Counted from the first letter of the stretch, positions 36,611 to 48,644 are shown. The stretch: DNA of 64,000 nucleotides from Massilia rhizosphaerae (GCF_016093545.1 NZ_JADKYX010000026.1:1-64000); one strand, 5' to 3'. Program-made: numbers and translations. Notes: generated by a model not told the origin, from the letters alone.

Positions 36611-38500
36611 TCACAGGGTCACGCCGAGGGCGCGCGCGAGGTTCGCCACGTCGAGCGAGCCGAGGCCCGTCGCCGGATTGAACCGGTTCGTGCTCTTGTA
36701 GTAGAGGTTCGTGCCGGCCGTGACCGCGCGGAACGGCGAGTTCGCGCCGTAGCCATAGTTCTTGAAGGCGCCGTACAGCTGCGGATGCAGCGCGCCCAGG
36801 CGGCTGTTCTTGCCGGCCGCGATCAGGGTGAAGATGCCGTTCAGCTGCGGCGCCACGAAGCTCGTGCCGCCGCTGCCCGCGCCCCACTGCCCTTCGAAAT
36901 AGATGAGGTAGCCGCTGTACGGGTCGGCGTTGAGCGACACGTCCGGCAGGTTGCGGCCGGCAACCGCCGGCGGCAGGTCGATCAGGTCTTCGTAGCCCGT
37001 GCCCGGATCGCCCACCACGGACGCCTTGCAGTACAGGCTCTGCGCCGCCGCGCTCGTTGCCGCGCCGGCCAGATTGTCCTGGTACGACGGCCGGGGGAAG
37101 TCCACGCTGACGCCGCCGCCGCCGCCCACCGGGAAGTAATCCGTGTAGTACAGGGTCTGGCCGTAATACTTCACGATGTAGCCGCGCAGGTAGTCCCACG
37201 CCCAGGCGCGCTCGGTCGGGATCGTGATGCTGCCGTATTTGTGGACCTGCGTATGCGGCAAGGTCGTGCCGCCGGCGGCCAGGACGGCCGAGTCGGACGC
37301 CGGGTGGTCGGCCGTCAGCAGCGTCGTGCAGCTCGGATACGGGAACACGCTGTTGATGTCGAAGGCGCCGGCATCGCCTGCGGCGGCGATCACGGGGATG
37401 CCCTGCAGCGCGGCCTGGACGAACACGGCGTGGAAGGCGTCCAGGTCTTCGGGGCCATTGAAGACCTCGGCCGCGCCCCAGCTCACGGACAGCGTGTCGA
37501 CGATGTTCTCGTCGACGGCCGTGGCGAACATGTCCAGGAAGCCATTGCCCTGATTGGGCGCCAGGTAGACGCGGACATTGGCGCCCGGCGCCACGCCACC
37601 CGACTGTTCGACGTCGAGGGTCGTCTCGCCCGCGCCGCCGCTGCCCGGACCGTCGGCCGGCAGCGGGCCGCCGTCCACGAGCACGTCGGTGATGCGGTTC
37701 GGCGCGACGGAGAGGCCCAGCGCATTCCAGTAGCCGTACGCGTCGGACTGGCGATAGCCGGCCAGCGTGGCGATGCCGATGGTCTTGCCGGCGCCCGTCA
37801 CGCCGGCCGCGTACAGCGGCGTGACGTCGTATTTGGCGGCGAGGTCCAGCACCGTGTACTCGCCCGGCAGCGATGCGGCCGCGGCGTTCGGGGTCGGGAT
37901 GCGGCTCGGCTGCAGCTTCGATTCGCCCGTCGCCACGCCCGATGCCGGCTGGCGCACGATATTGCTGTGGAACAGGGGGCGGCCGCTCAGGCCATGCACG
38001 GACGTCACGATGCCGGCCAGGTTGGCGGGAATCGCGGTGGCGCCCGCCGGGGCCTCGTAGGTGCGGCCCAGCATCCGGTACGCGTGGATCGGGCTGCCGA
38101 ACACGGCCGCGAGCTGCGCATTCGTGCCCTTCGCGGAAATCAGCAGGTTGTTCGCATAGACCTTCGTCACCGTCAGCCCCTGCGCCTGGAGGAAATTGAC
38201 CACCTGGGCGATGGCCGTCGCGTCCTGGCCGTACAGGCTGCCGAACTGCGCCGGCGTCAGGAATTTACGGTAGTTCGGACTGGCCGGGTCGACGACGGCG
38301 GCCGCATGGGTTTCCATGGCGGCGCGGTTCTTGACGGCCAGCGACAGCGTGATCTGCCGGACTTCCGTCTGGGGCGCGAGGCCGAGATCGGCGATGCGCG
38401 CATCCTTCTCGATGTGGAACTGGGTGGAGGTCGTGGCACCGTAAGCCAGCGACGTAGTCAACACCCCGATGGCAACGGTAATTGCGGTGAGCGTTTTCAA
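36611..38500 (-). CDS. S53 family peptidase (sedolisin / pseudomonalisin-like)
   Basis: A 629-residue secreted serine-carboxyl peptidase. After a signal peptide (TLTAITVAIGVLTTSLAYG) comes the pro-kumamolisin activation domain (about residues 25-185, LAVKNRAAMETHA, YRKFLTPAQFGSLYG). The catalytic domain shows Glu and Asp in GETTLDVEQSGG (E-x3-D), Asp in AAGDAGAF and Ser in GSGGTSFVAPQLNG (GTSxxxP), the complete set of the family; Ca-binding sites follow near the C-terminus. The start is a TTG at 38500 with AGGGAG 6 bases upstream; no ATG fits. It may process extracellular proteins at low pH. The PEP-CTERM gene follows directly. Confidence 0.9.
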   Translation of the reverse strand: MKTLTAITVAIGVLTTSLAYGATTSTQFHIEKDARIADLGLAPQTEVRQITLSLAVKNRAAMETHAAAVVDPASPNYRKFLTPAQFGSLYGQDATAIAQVVNFLQAQGLTVTKVYANNLLISAKGTNAQLAAVFGSPIHAYRMLGRTYEAPAGATAIPANLAGIVTSVHGLSGRPLFHSNIVRQPASGVATGESKLQPSRIPTPNAAAASLPGEYTVLDLAAKYDVTPLYAAGVTGAGKTIGIATLAGYRQSDAYGYWNALGLSVAPNRITDVLVDGGPLPADGPGSGGAGETTLDVEQSGGVAPGANVRVYLAPNQGNGFLDMFATAVDENIVDTLSVSWGAAEVFNGPEDLDAFHAVFVQAALQGIPVIAAAGDAGAFDINSVFPYPSCTTLLTADHPASDSAVLAAGGTTLPHTQVHKYGSITIPTERAWAWDYLRGYIVKYYGQTLYYTDYFPVGGGGGVSVDFPRPSYQDNLAGAATSAAAQSLYCKASVVGDPGTGYEDLIDLPPAVAGRNLPDVSLNADPYSGYLIYFEGQWGAGSGGTSFVAPQLNGIFTLIAAGKNSRLGALHPQLYGAFKNYGYGANSPFRAVTAGTNLYYKSTNRFNPATGLGSLDVANLARALGVTL

Positions 38501-38732
38501 TGCGGACTCCCTGATGATTGTTGAGGGACCTGCCGATTCGCGGCAGAGCATTTGTCACGCAAGCAAGCCGTATGCCATTTTCTTTAACCAAGAGTTATTT
38601 CCCCAATTAATCAAAAACTTGTCATCACCTCGTCATAAAGTTTGTGTCTGATTTTTTGTCTTAATGTAAATTTTTTCGACACATAGTTTCTTGATTACAA
38701 TCAAAATACCTGGTCTGGCCTGTGCTACCGAT
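38501..38732. other. Promoter region of the S53 gene, AT-rich
   Basis: About 230 AT-rich bases between the hybrid kinase stop and the S53 start. The perfect inverted repeat TTGATT-AC-AATCAA at 38691-38704 lies beyond the kinase stop and could be a weak transcription end or an operator. Confidence 0.4.
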
Positions 38733-40991
<2,259 letters not shown>

Positions 40992-41086
40992 GGGTGGACG
41001 CAAGGATTCCTGGACTGGGCATGGGGCAACGATGGCCCAGTATATACCCGAGAACTCCGCGCCTGGTCCGCCCGCAGGCGCCCGAT

Positions 41087-42331
41087 TCAATCGTCCAGCC
41101 GGCGCGCGGCGCCGCCCAGCAACCGATCGACGGCCGTGCGCACGCCGTCTTCGGCCGCCATCGCCTGCCCCACGCGGCGCGCGTTGTCGCGCAGCGCGGG
41201 CGCCGACGCGGCAGACACGGCCTGCGCCAGGCTGGTGCCGTCGAACCCGGCCGCCGGACAGGTCACGGCGATCCCCTGCTGCGCCATGCGCCGCGCCCAG
41301 AAGAACTGGTCGCCGGCAAACGGCACCACGACGGACGGCACGCCCGCGCGCGCGACGGCGTGGCTGGTGCCGGCGCCGCCATGGTGCACGACGAGGGCCG
41401 TGCGCGGGAACAGCCAGTCGTGCGGCGTGTCGCCCAGCACGAACACATCGGGCGGCAGGCGGGCCGGATCGATGCCGCTCCAGCCCGGATGGAACAGCAC
41501 GCGCCGCCGCGCCGCGACGGCCTGGACGGCATCGATCAAGCTCGCCTGGGCTATGCCCGCCATGCTGCCGAAGCCGATATAGACGGGTGCGGGACCGGCC
41601 TCCAGGAACGCCGACAGGGCCGGGGACGGCCGCCAATCGGGCCGCACCGGCAACGCCCAGGCGCCGGTGAGCTCGACGTTCGCCGGCCAGTCGACCGGAC
41701 GCGCCAGCAGCGTGGGCGAGCAGCCGTACAGCATGGGCACGTCGCGCCATGGCCGGCGCCGCGGCGGCGCGCCGAATACCTCCCGGCGCGCACGGTTCAA
41801 CTCGGGACCGAACATGGACCAGGCCATGCGATCGAACGCGCGGTGGGCCAGCAGATTCGCCCAGCCCGGCAGGCGATGCACCGGCAGGAACGGCGGCGCG
41901 AAGGCGCGCGTGGGCGTCATCGGCCACATCGCGGCGCCGATGCACGGGATGCCGAGCGCGTCCGCCACCGCCAGGCCGACGAAGCCGGCCAGGCCCGAAT
42001 ACACCAGCGCGTCGCTCCCCTGCGCGGCGGCGCGCGCCGCTTCCATCCACGGCCGCGTGTTGTCGCGCGCGAGGGCCGCACAGGCGCGCATGAGGCGCGT
42101 CATGCTGGCGCCGTCCTTCAGCAGCGCGCCGAACGCGCCGCCGGGTTGGAACGCGGCGCGCATGTCGCCGGAAAGTAGCGTGAAGGGAATGCCGAACGCG
42201 TGAGCGAGCGGCGCGCCCGCCACGTCGGCCAGCACGTGCGCCGCGTGGCCGCGCGCGCCGACTTCACGGGCGAGCGCCAGCAGCGGGCGGGTATCGCCGT
42301 CGGTGCCGTAGGTGAGAAACGTGATCTTCAT
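41087..42331 (-). CDS. GT1-family glycosyltransferase (MGT/UGT-like)
   Basis: A 414-residue two-domain GT-B enzyme. N-terminal acceptor domain begins KITFLTYGTDGDTRPLLALA. The C-terminal nucleotide-sugar domain has the signature VVHHGGAGTSHAVARAGVPS and VVPFAGDQFFWARRM, as in macrolide and sterol glycosyltransferases. It moves a sugar from a UDP- or dTDP-donor to a small hydrophobic acceptor such as a macrolide, flavonoid or lipid. It reads in the same direction as the AraC regulator 69 bases upstream and may be its target. Confidence 0.9.
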   Translation of the reverse strand: MKITFLTYGTDGDTRPLLALAREVGARGHAAHVLADVAGAPLAHAFGIPFTLLSGDMRAAFQPGGAFGALLKDGASMTRLMRACAALARDNTRPWMEAARAAAQGSDALVYSGLAGFVGLAVADALGIPCIGAAMWPMTPTRAFAPPFLPVHRLPGWANLLAHRAFDRMAWSMFGPELNRARREVFGAPPRRRPWRDVPMLYGCSPTLLARPVDWPANVELTGAWALPVRPDWRPSPALSAFLEAGPAPVYIGFGSMAGIAQASLIDAVQAVAARRRVLFHPGWSGIDPARLPPDVFVLGDTPHDWLFPRTALVVHHGGAGTSHAVARAGVPSVVVPFAGDQFFWARRMAQQGIAVTCPAAGFDGTSLAQAVSAASAPALRDNARRVGQAMAAEDGVRTAVDRLLGGAARRLDD

Positions 42332-42400
42332 GGTCGTGCCTCGTTCGAGAAGGCACGATTGTGGCCGCCGGGGCGTGCGGCGGCTTGAATAAACCCGACA

Positions 42401-43237
42401 TCACAACCGGTACGGCCAGTACTCGCGATCGGTGTCGATGTGCGTTTCCAGCCGCGACGGCGGCAGGCCGGCGAGCTGGCGCAGCTCGCGCGCCATATGG
42501 GCCTGGTCGGCGTAGCCCAGCTCGGCCGCGAGGTCGGCCAGGGTGCGCGCCGGCGCGGCGGGATCGCGCAGCGCGTACACGGCCGCATTCATGCGCTGCA
42601 GCCGGCGCGCCTGCGCGGGAGAGAGGCCGACGCGGGCCCGGTACTGGCGCTGCGCCTGGCGTTCGCCGACGCCCAGCGCGGCGCCCAGTTCCGGCACGGT
42701 GGCGGCGCCGTCCGGCGCGGCGATGCGGCGCAGGCTGGCGCCCAGCTCCGCATCCCAGCGATGGCGCACGGCCTGCCAGCGCTCGCCCAGCCGCGCCTCG
42801 ATCCAGACCAGTTGCGCGGCCTCGTCGGCGCAGGCGCGCAGCGCCCGCGGCCAGTCGGCCCAGGAGGCATCGAGCAGGTGCGCCGCCGGGTCGTTGCGGT
42901 CCTGCAGCGCGGCCGGTGCGAGCCCCGTCAACAGGGCGAAGGCGTCTGGATACAGCACGACGCCGAGCGTGCGCAGCGGCGCCAGGGTCAGCGACGCGAT
43001 GGGCCGCGTGCGCGGTCCGGCGACGACCCAGTCCGGCAACGCGTGCAGCGCGCCGTCGTCGCCGGGTAGCGCGACGGCGCCGGCCGTGAAGAAGTTCAGG
43101 CTGCAGTACACCATCGCCGGAAAGCGGTTCAGCTGCGGCTGCGCCGGCGGCCACGGGTCGTCCACGGTCGAGATGAAGCCGATGCCATGCACGGCCTCGG
43201 CCAGCTCGCCCCGCGGCGTGTGCATCCAGGCTTGCAT
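42401..43237 (-). CDS. AraC-family transcriptional regulator
   Basis: A 278-residue regulator. The C-terminal double helix-turn-helix is VPELGAALGVGERQAQRQYR, LSPAQARRLQRMNAAV and LADLAAELGYADQAHMAREL, the AraC pattern with GYADQAHMARE in the second helix. The N-terminal 150 residues would hold the effector domain (DUF6597-like, weak). It lies 14 bases downstream of the FKBP stop and upstream of the glycosyltransferase. Confidence 0.87.
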   Translation of the reverse strand: MQAWMHTPRGELAEAVHGIGFISTVDDPWPPAQPQLNRFPAMVYCSLNFFTAGAVALPGDDGALHALPDWVVAGPRTRPIASLTLAPLRTLGVVLYPDAFALLTGLAPAALQDRNDPAAHLLDASWADWPRALRACADEAAQLVWIEARLGERWQAVRHRWDAELGASLRRIAAPDGAATVPELGAALGVGERQAQRQYRARVGLSPAQARRLQRMNAAVYALRDPAAPARTLADLAAELGYADQAHMARELRQLAGLPPSRLETHIDTDREYWPYRL

Positions 43238-43251
43238 GGCCGGCGCGGCGC

Positions 43252-43716
43252 TTATTGCACGTCGAGCAGTTCGACGTCGAAGATCAGGTTGGCGTTGGGC
43301 GGAATCGGGCCGGCGCCGTCCGCGCCATAGCCCAGCGACGCGGGAATGACGAGCGTGCGCTTGCCGCCCACCTTCATGCCCTCGACGCCCTGATCCCAGC
43401 CGGGGATGACGCCGCCGCTGCCGAGGCGGAACGTGAACGGCTTGCGGCCGACGGAGCTGTCGAACTGGGCACCGTGGCGCTGGGGCGCGTCCGGCAGGTA
43501 GAACCAGCCGGTGTAATTGACGGTGACGATCTTGCCGGCCGTGGCGACGGCGCCCGTGCCCACCGTCGTATCGATTTTCTGGAACGCGACGGGGGACGTG
43601 TCGACCTTGACCTCGGCCGGCGCGGGCGCGGCCGTGTCGCTGGAACGCTTGCAGGCGGCCAGCGCGAGCGTCAGCGTGAGGGCGAGGCCGATGGAGGCGA
43701 GACGGAGCATGTTCAT
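43252..43716 (-). CDS. FKBP-type peptidyl-prolyl isomerase lipoprotein
   Basis: A 154-residue lipoprotein. The signal sequence LALTLTLALAAC has a lipobox with Cys at residue 22, so it is lipid-anchored. The FKBP domain follows: VTVNYTGWFYLPDAPQRHGAQFDSS (Y and D of the active site), FRLGSGGVIPGWDQGVEGM, LVIPASLGYGADGAGPIPPN, LIFDVELLDV. All main binding residues are present. It folds periplasmic or outer membrane proteins. AAGGAA lies 5-6 bases before the ATG. Confidence 0.93.
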   Translation of the reverse strand: MNMLRLASIGLALTLTLALAACKRSSDTAAPAPAEVKVDTSPVAFQKIDTTVGTGAVATAGKIVTVNYTGWFYLPDAPQRHGAQFDSSVGRKPFTFRLGSGGVIPGWDQGVEGMKVGGKRTLVIPASLGYGADGAGPIPPNANLIFDVELLDVQ

Positions 43717-43733
43717 GGGGATTCCTTGTGGGT

Positions 43734-44330
43734 TCAGAGGGTCTTGACGAAGGCGCGCACGCCGCCCAGCAGCATCTCGATCGACATCGCGGTGAGGATC
43801 AGGCCCATCAGGCGTTCGAACGCCGTCATGACCTGGGGCCCGAGCACCTTCTGCAGGCGCTCGGCGCCGAGGAACACGGCCAGCCAGACCGCGGCGACCG
43901 CCGCCAGCGCCGCCACGTGCACCATCACCTCCTCGACCGAGCCGGCCGTGAACAGCAGCACGGTGGCCAGCGCGGACGGTCCGGCCAGCGCGGGAATCGC
44001 CAGCGGCACGATGAACGGCTCACCGCCCTCGCTGCGACCGAGCACGCCGTCCGGGTGCGGGAAGATCATGCGGATGGCGATGATCAGGAGGATGACGCTG
44101 CCGCCGATGCGCAGCGAGATGTCGGTGAGGTTCAGCGCGGCCAGGAAGTGGCGGCCGAAGAACATGAACAGGAGCAGCAGGAGAAAGGCGATGGCGCATT
44201 CGCGCACGACGATGCGCGGGCGGCGGGCCGGGTCGACCTCCTTCAGCGCCGTCACGAACAGGGGGACGTTGCCGAAGGGGTCCGTGACCAGCAGCAGCAG
44301 GATGAAGGTCTGGAAGAAGCTCTGGGTCAT
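43734..44330 (-). CDS. MarC-family integral membrane protein
   Basis: A 198-residue protein with about six hydrophobic segments. It has the MarC/YchE/YhgN family marks LLLVTDPFGNVPLFV near the N-terminus, ISLRIGGSVILLIIAIRMIF and PLAIPALAGPSALATVLL in the centre. The family is named for the multiple-antibiotic-resistance locus but has no proven transport function in most species. It sits 17 bases before the FKBP gene. Confidence 0.9.
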   Translation of the reverse strand: MTQSFFQTFILLLLVTDPFGNVPLFVTALKEVDPARRPRIVVRECAIAFLLLLLFMFFGRHFLAALNLTDISLRIGGSVILLIIAIRMIFPHPDGVLGRSEGGEPFIVPLAIPALAGPSALATVLLFTAGSVEEVMVHVAALAAVAAVWLAVFLGAERLQKVLGPQVMTAFERLMGLILTAMSIEMLLGGVRAFVKTL

Positions 44331-44671
44331 TTGGTGTTGTTATTGTTATGGCAGGTGTGATCTTAACCGATCCGATCTATCAAGGGGAGTGCGCGTCCTG
44401 ACCGATAACACAGCACTCCGTCCGTACGGAAAATGCGTGCGCGATTGGCACACTAAGAAGATGAGTGGAGATGAAGCCACACCAATATGACGCGTGCCAT
44501 AAGGCGACTGTCGCTGAGTGATTGGCACTGCGCTTTGACGATCCCAACCGAGAGTTTTCGACTATTGCCACAGGGACATCGTTTTTCTTTGTAAGAATCC
44601 TCCGTTGGTGCTACTCTTTCATTACTCATAGACAACGCTTGCTTTCAGGCAGCAAACTTGCGGACGGCTTA
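44331..44671. other. Left border of island 2 and kinase operon promoter region
   Basis: About 340 bases. Composition drops from GC-rich to AT-rich after 44480. The motif GATTGGCAC occurs twice (44438-44446 and 44520-44528). No integrase, tRNA or insertion sequence is visible. The promoter of the four-gene operon must lie here; an exact site cannot be called. Confidence 0.45.
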
Positions 44672-46081
44672 ATGGACTCTACACAAGCAAAGATGTTAAT
44701 CGTTAGCCTTCTAGGCAAATCTGTCGGAGGATGGTTGGTCGAGGAGGAGTTGGGCTACGGAAAGTCTGCTGTGGTGATGCGCGCAACCTCCGGCGAACGT
44801 ACGGGCGCCCTGAAGGTCTTTCATCCCGAACTCGTTGAACGATATGGGGAGGAAAAACAGATTGCGCGTATTTCACGTGAGACCGGTTTAATTGGCTCAA
44901 AACATCCAAATCTTGTGGAAATATATGCAGGCGGAAAATGTTCAGAAACGGGACATCTATTTGTAGTAATGGAGCTCGTTCCTTATCGCAATCTAAAATC
45001 GTCGATCAAGGATATACCAACCACATCGATACGCTCCATTATAGAACAACTAGCTTCCGCAGCAATATTTCTTGAAGAACGAGGCCTTGTGCATCGTGAT
45101 ATCAAACCGGAAAATATAGCAATTTCAGAGAATTACGAGTCCATCAAACTTCTAGACCTAGGAGTTTTGCGCCCGTTCGCGGAATCAAATTTAACTGATA
45201 TCGATCAACGCCCATTCATCGGCACGCTACGGTACAGCTCCCCAGAGTTTTTGCAAAGAAAAGAAGAACATTCATTAGAGGGATGGAGGGCATTAACAGT
45301 TTATCAGATTGGCGCAGTCCTGTATGATTTACTTATGAAGAGAGAAATTTTCTCAGAGTTCTCCTCTCCGTATTCAGTATTGGTAGAAGCAGTTTTAAAA
45401 GAAACACCGGACGTTTACGGTGAGGACCCAGACCTAGTCCGGCTTTGCCGTCATTGTTTAACAAAAAATCCAGGCACTAGACTTGAGCTTGTGTCATGGA
45501 ACGATTTTACGACAAGTACAGACGCGAATCTTACCGTGGAAATTCTGCGCAATAGAATTAAAGGACGTCAGCTTCATTTCAATGACACATCTGTTACAGC
45601 ATCAATTGGCGCCGCCGAATTACTGAGATTACAGCGGAAGGAACTTCAAGATCTATGCAGTCGACTGGGCGCGGCAATAGCCATTGCGTTAAACGATCTT
45701 CAATGTTTCCCGCTTAGAAAATCCCTTGAAGAATCAAGCTATGACGGGTGCAGTTGCAGGCTACTAATATTTTTTGAGAAGTCCAGCGAAATCGGTTTAC
45801 ACCAGCACCTGCATGTTGGCTTCAGTCTGACTCTAGAAGATCAAAATAATGGAAAACCCATCTACACATTAAAGGCATGCTCAAGTCTAGCCAAAGATGA
45901 ATTAAGTCTTCACCAATTTGATATTAGCAAAAAACTAATCACCGGAGATGCCAATGAGGTAATTAATCATTCTCTGCTTGAGGCATTTTTTTTGAAATGT
46001 CTTGAAGCAGCTTACCAACAGCTAGACAAATCCGGAAGTGAGATCGAAAGTTCGCAGGTAGTTTTAGATACAATTAAATAA
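44672..46081 (+). CDS. Serine/threonine protein kinase, first gene of a putative defence operon
   Basis: A 469-residue protein with a Hanks-type kinase domain in residues 22-300. The glycine loop is LGYGKSAVV (28-36), the ATP Lys is in GALKVF (K48), catalytic loop LVHRDIKPENIAI (D143, N148), the metal motif is DLG (162-164, in place of DFG), and the activation segment ends GTLRYSSPEF. So it should be active. The remaining 170 residues have no recognised fold and no membrane helix, so it is cytoplasmic. I chose ATG 44672; the frame is open to 44522 but that part reads unlike protein. The next gene starts 9 bases later and all four genes share AT-rich codon use, unlike the flanking marC and purA. 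Confidence 0.85.
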   Translation: MDSTQAKMLIVSLLGKSVGGWLVEEELGYGKSAVVMRATSGERTGALKVFHPELVERYGEEKQIARISRETGLIGSKHPNLVEIYAGGKCSETGHLFVVMELVPYRNLKSSIKDIPTTSIRSIIEQLASAAIFLEERGLVHRDIKPENIAISENYESIKLLDLGVLRPFAESNLTDIDQRPFIGTLRYSSPEFLQRKEEHSLEGWRALTVYQIGAVLYDLLMKREIFSEFSSPYSVLVEAVLKETPDVYGEDPDLVRLCRHCLTKNPGTRLELVSWNDFTTSTDANLTVEILRNRIKGRQLHFNDTSVTASIGAAELLRLQRKELQDLCSRLGAAIAIALNDLQCFPLRKSLEESSYDGCSCRLLIFFEKSSEIGLHQHLHVGFSLTLEDQNNGKPIYTLKACSSLAKDELSLHQFDISKKLITGDANEVINHSLLEAFFLKCLEAAYQQLDKSGSEIESSQVVLDTIK

Positions 46082-46090
46082 GGAACAACA

Positions 46091-47239
46091 ATGTCGAATA
46101 CTTGGTGGAAAGACCCCTCTGAGTTAATTGGTGAGCAAACCAAAATCTTAGATCTACCAGTTGACGAAAACCTACTAATCAAAGGGCCACCGGGTAGCGG
46201 CAAAACAAATCTATTATTACTGCGAGCCAATCATCTTTTTCTTGGTGACAAACCGAACCTTTATGTTGTCGTTTTTGGTTCTGTTTTGCGGAATTTTATA
46301 AAGATAGGCGGTGGACAATATAAATTCCCGTCGAATAAAATTATCACGCATACGCAGCTTTTTAATCAGATTTTGAACGAATACGATGTAGAACTAGATA
46401 CCAATGGCATGTCGCTTATGGATGCACGCAAGGTCAAAGCCTCTGCTCTTCTACACCTCGCCCATGACAATGAACTAGGTGCTATTTACGATGCACTTTT
46501 GCTTGACGAAGCACAAGATTATTTCCCCGACGAGATTCGGGTATTTAAAGCGATTTCTAAAACGTTAATAGCCGCGGCGGATCTAAGACAAAAGGTATTT
46601 ACGGTTGATGACTGCTCCTCCGAACTACAAAAATCTGTGGACAATATTTACGAACTGAATTATCACTTCAGGAATGGGCGTGAGATTTGCCGATTAGCTG
46701 ATGGTGTGATGCAGGGAAAACCTGATCATGTTCCGTTAATAACGTATTCAAGTTACGACGAAAAAGCATATCCATCGCGTGTCACTGAACGTCGTGGCCT
46801 TACCATAGAACAACAAGCCGCAGCCATTGCTGACCAGATAACAACACAACGTTTGACCTATCCTGACGAGCTTATCGGTATAATGTGTCCGCGCAATGAG
46901 GAGGTCGCTTCCATACTGGAATACCTTAAGCTAACGCCGTTAGGTTCGGAAATCACCCATTGTAACTCGAAAACGTTTGATCCAAGTCGTCCGGTATGGC
47001 TCACTACTATCTCGTCCGCGAAAGGTTTAGAGTTCCGAGCAGCGCATATTGCAGGGCTTGATATGCTACACCGCACCGGAGGCGCTCAACGACGGTTAGC
47101 ATTTACCTCGATTACACGCGCCAAGACGGCGCTCTCGATATATTACGAGAAATCAATTCCAGGATATCTTGAATCGGCCTTGCGAAAGATTGCGCCGCCA
47201 AAAGCTGTGACAAAAGCAAACATTTTCGGGAAGGACTAA
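46091..47239 (+). CDS. Short UvrD/PcrA-like SF1 ATPase
   Basis: A 382-residue P-loop protein. Walker A is GPPGSGKT (32-39), Walker B LLLDEAQDYF (DEAQD at 139-143), followed by NYHFRNGREI (motif IV-like), TTISSAKGLEF (motif V) and FTSITRAKTAL (motif VI). These are the SF1A UvrD set, but the protein lacks the large 1B and 2B inserts of true helicases, so it may be a DNA-sensing ATPase or a nuclease partner instead. No nuclease motif found. The Shine-Dalgarno AAGGAAC is 6-7 bases before the ATG and overlaps the kinase stop region. Similar small UvrD-like proteins occur in Gabija-like and other defence systems, but without a kinase partner that I know of. Confidence 0.82.
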   Translation: MSNTWWKDPSELIGEQTKILDLPVDENLLIKGPPGSGKTNLLLLRANHLFLGDKPNLYVVVFGSVLRNFIKIGGGQYKFPSNKIITHTQLFNQILNEYDVELDTNGMSLMDARKVKASALLHLAHDNELGAIYDALLLDEAQDYFPDEIRVFKAISKTLIAAADLRQKVFTVDDCSSELQKSVDNIYELNYHFRNGREICRLADGVMQGKPDHVPLITYSSYDEKAYPSRVTERRGLTIEQQAAAIADQITTQRLTYPDELIGIMCPRNEEVASILEYLKLTPLGSEITHCNSKTFDPSRPVWLTTISSAKGLEFRAAHIAGLDMLHRTGGAQRRLAFTSITRAKTALSIYYEKSIPGYLESALRKIAPPKAVTKANIFGKD

Positions 47240-47240
47240 T

Positions 47241-48623
47241 ATGTGGCATTCGGAGCTGCTTCGGCGCGAGCTTTTTGATCTTATTCTTACCGGTCGTACG
47301 CCGGCGTGCGCAAGGGCAAATGATAAAGATATTCTTTATCACATTCCACAAGATCACCTCTCTAGTTTGGTCTGCTGGAAAACCGACCCATCAAAAGAAC
47401 AGTTACTACCTGCGCTAATTATCATACATGACGATGAAGTAACGAATTTTTTGGCCGCGATAAACTCGGGCACAAATGGGCCATCTCCATTTACTGCGTT
47501 CTCACGGGTTATTACAACGGCTGAAGCAAGACTTTACTCTCAAGTTCGGCGGGAAAAAGGGGAGCAAAAGGCTTTACAAGGCCTAATCTCATTATCTTTT
47601 GCAGAGGCAATACATTATGCTGGCGGCAGAATTCAGCCTACCGAGCTTACCCCAGCAATATGTAAACGTACCTTGGCGTATGGGTGGGCAAAAGCTTTAG
47701 CAAACGGCGTTCCCGTTGAGCATGTACAAAATTTTGTAGACTCTTGGCTAGAAACTGTTTCGTTAACGAACTCTGGTGCTCGACTGGATTTAATGCGCCA
47801 GCAAAAAGGGCTACTTACTGAACTATTACATCTTGCGAGCCATCTATTCTACGGGACGCATTCGTCAAATCCCATTTCCTCGCTTAGTGAAGCGTTAATA
47901 GAAGACAAACCGATGCTTACGGAAAATTCTTGGGATCGGCTTACCAGAGATTGGTCGCAGCAGTTCTCTCTAAAAGAATTTGAGGCTTCAACTAGAGAAG
48001 AACGCATGGCGCTATTTCAAAATTCGCTAAACCGGCTGAGTGCAAATTTAGACTTAACAGGCTATAGTTCCGCCCTTAGTGCCTTCCTCGCAACTCAAAT
48101 ATCACCCAGTTCATTTGAACATTTTTCCATATTGAGCTCGCGCGACCGGCAACTCGCCATATGGTATATGTTTATGGCCGGGCTACAACAGCCGCGCGGT
48201 TTACTAGGTTTTAATGGTGGCTTGGGAAGTCGTTTGCTACGAGACGTAAATAGAATCGAAAGTCTTTTAGACGGCCCAGTGGGCGATATATCGTTGCGAG
48301 AATTGCGTGTGCTTGCTCGAGCAGGGTTAGAAGGAATTTCCAAACGCCTCGGGCATTCGAATGAAATCGAAGTTGAGGTCATTCCCTTGGTGACATGTAG
48401 CTTCCGATTTCAACCTTCGCAAGCAAAACAGGTTTCACTATTTGACACCACAATTTACGATACACCGCAGAGACCGAGCACACTGGACGAAGTGCAGACT
48501 GAGAAATTTAAACGACTGGTTTCAACTGCAAATGAACTCGCGCGCTTTTTTAATATCGATTTAAATTCTGATGAAAATAGCAACGTCGCCAAACGTAGCC
48601 GCAAGAAGTCTCGAGAATACTAA
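47241..48623 (+). CDS. Unknown protein, third gene of the putative defence operon
   Basis: A 460-residue protein with no family I recognise. It begins one base after the helicase-like stop. The sequence is helical, contains FTAFSRVITTAEARLYSQVR and GYSSALSAFLATQI, and ends with a highly charged tail (VAKRSRKKSREY). No membrane segment, zinc site or nuclease motif is visible by eye. Because it lies between the ATPase and the ART-like gene, with spacings of 1 and 21 bases, it is likely part of the same complex, perhaps a sensor or scaffold. Confidence 0.75.
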   Translation: MWHSELLRRELFDLILTGRTPACARANDKDILYHIPQDHLSSLVCWKTDPSKEQLLPALIIIHDDEVTNFLAAINSGTNGPSPFTAFSRVITTAEARLYSQVRREKGEQKALQGLISLSFAEAIHYAGGRIQPTELTPAICKRTLAYGWAKALANGVPVEHVQNFVDSWLETVSLTNSGARLDLMRQQKGLLTELLHLASHLFYGTHSSNPISSLSEALIEDKPMLTENSWDRLTRDWSQQFSLKEFEASTREERMALFQNSLNRLSANLDLTGYSSALSAFLATQISPSSFEHFSILSSRDRQLAIWYMFMAGLQQPRGLLGFNGGLGSRLLRDVNRIESLLDGPVGDISLRELRVLARAGLEGISKRLGHSNEIEVEVIPLVTCSFRFQPSQAKQVSLFDTTIYDTPQRPSTLDEVQTEKFKRLVSTANELARFFNIDLNSDENSNVAKRSRKKSREY

Positions 48624-48644
48624 ATATATCGCGAAGCAAATTAA

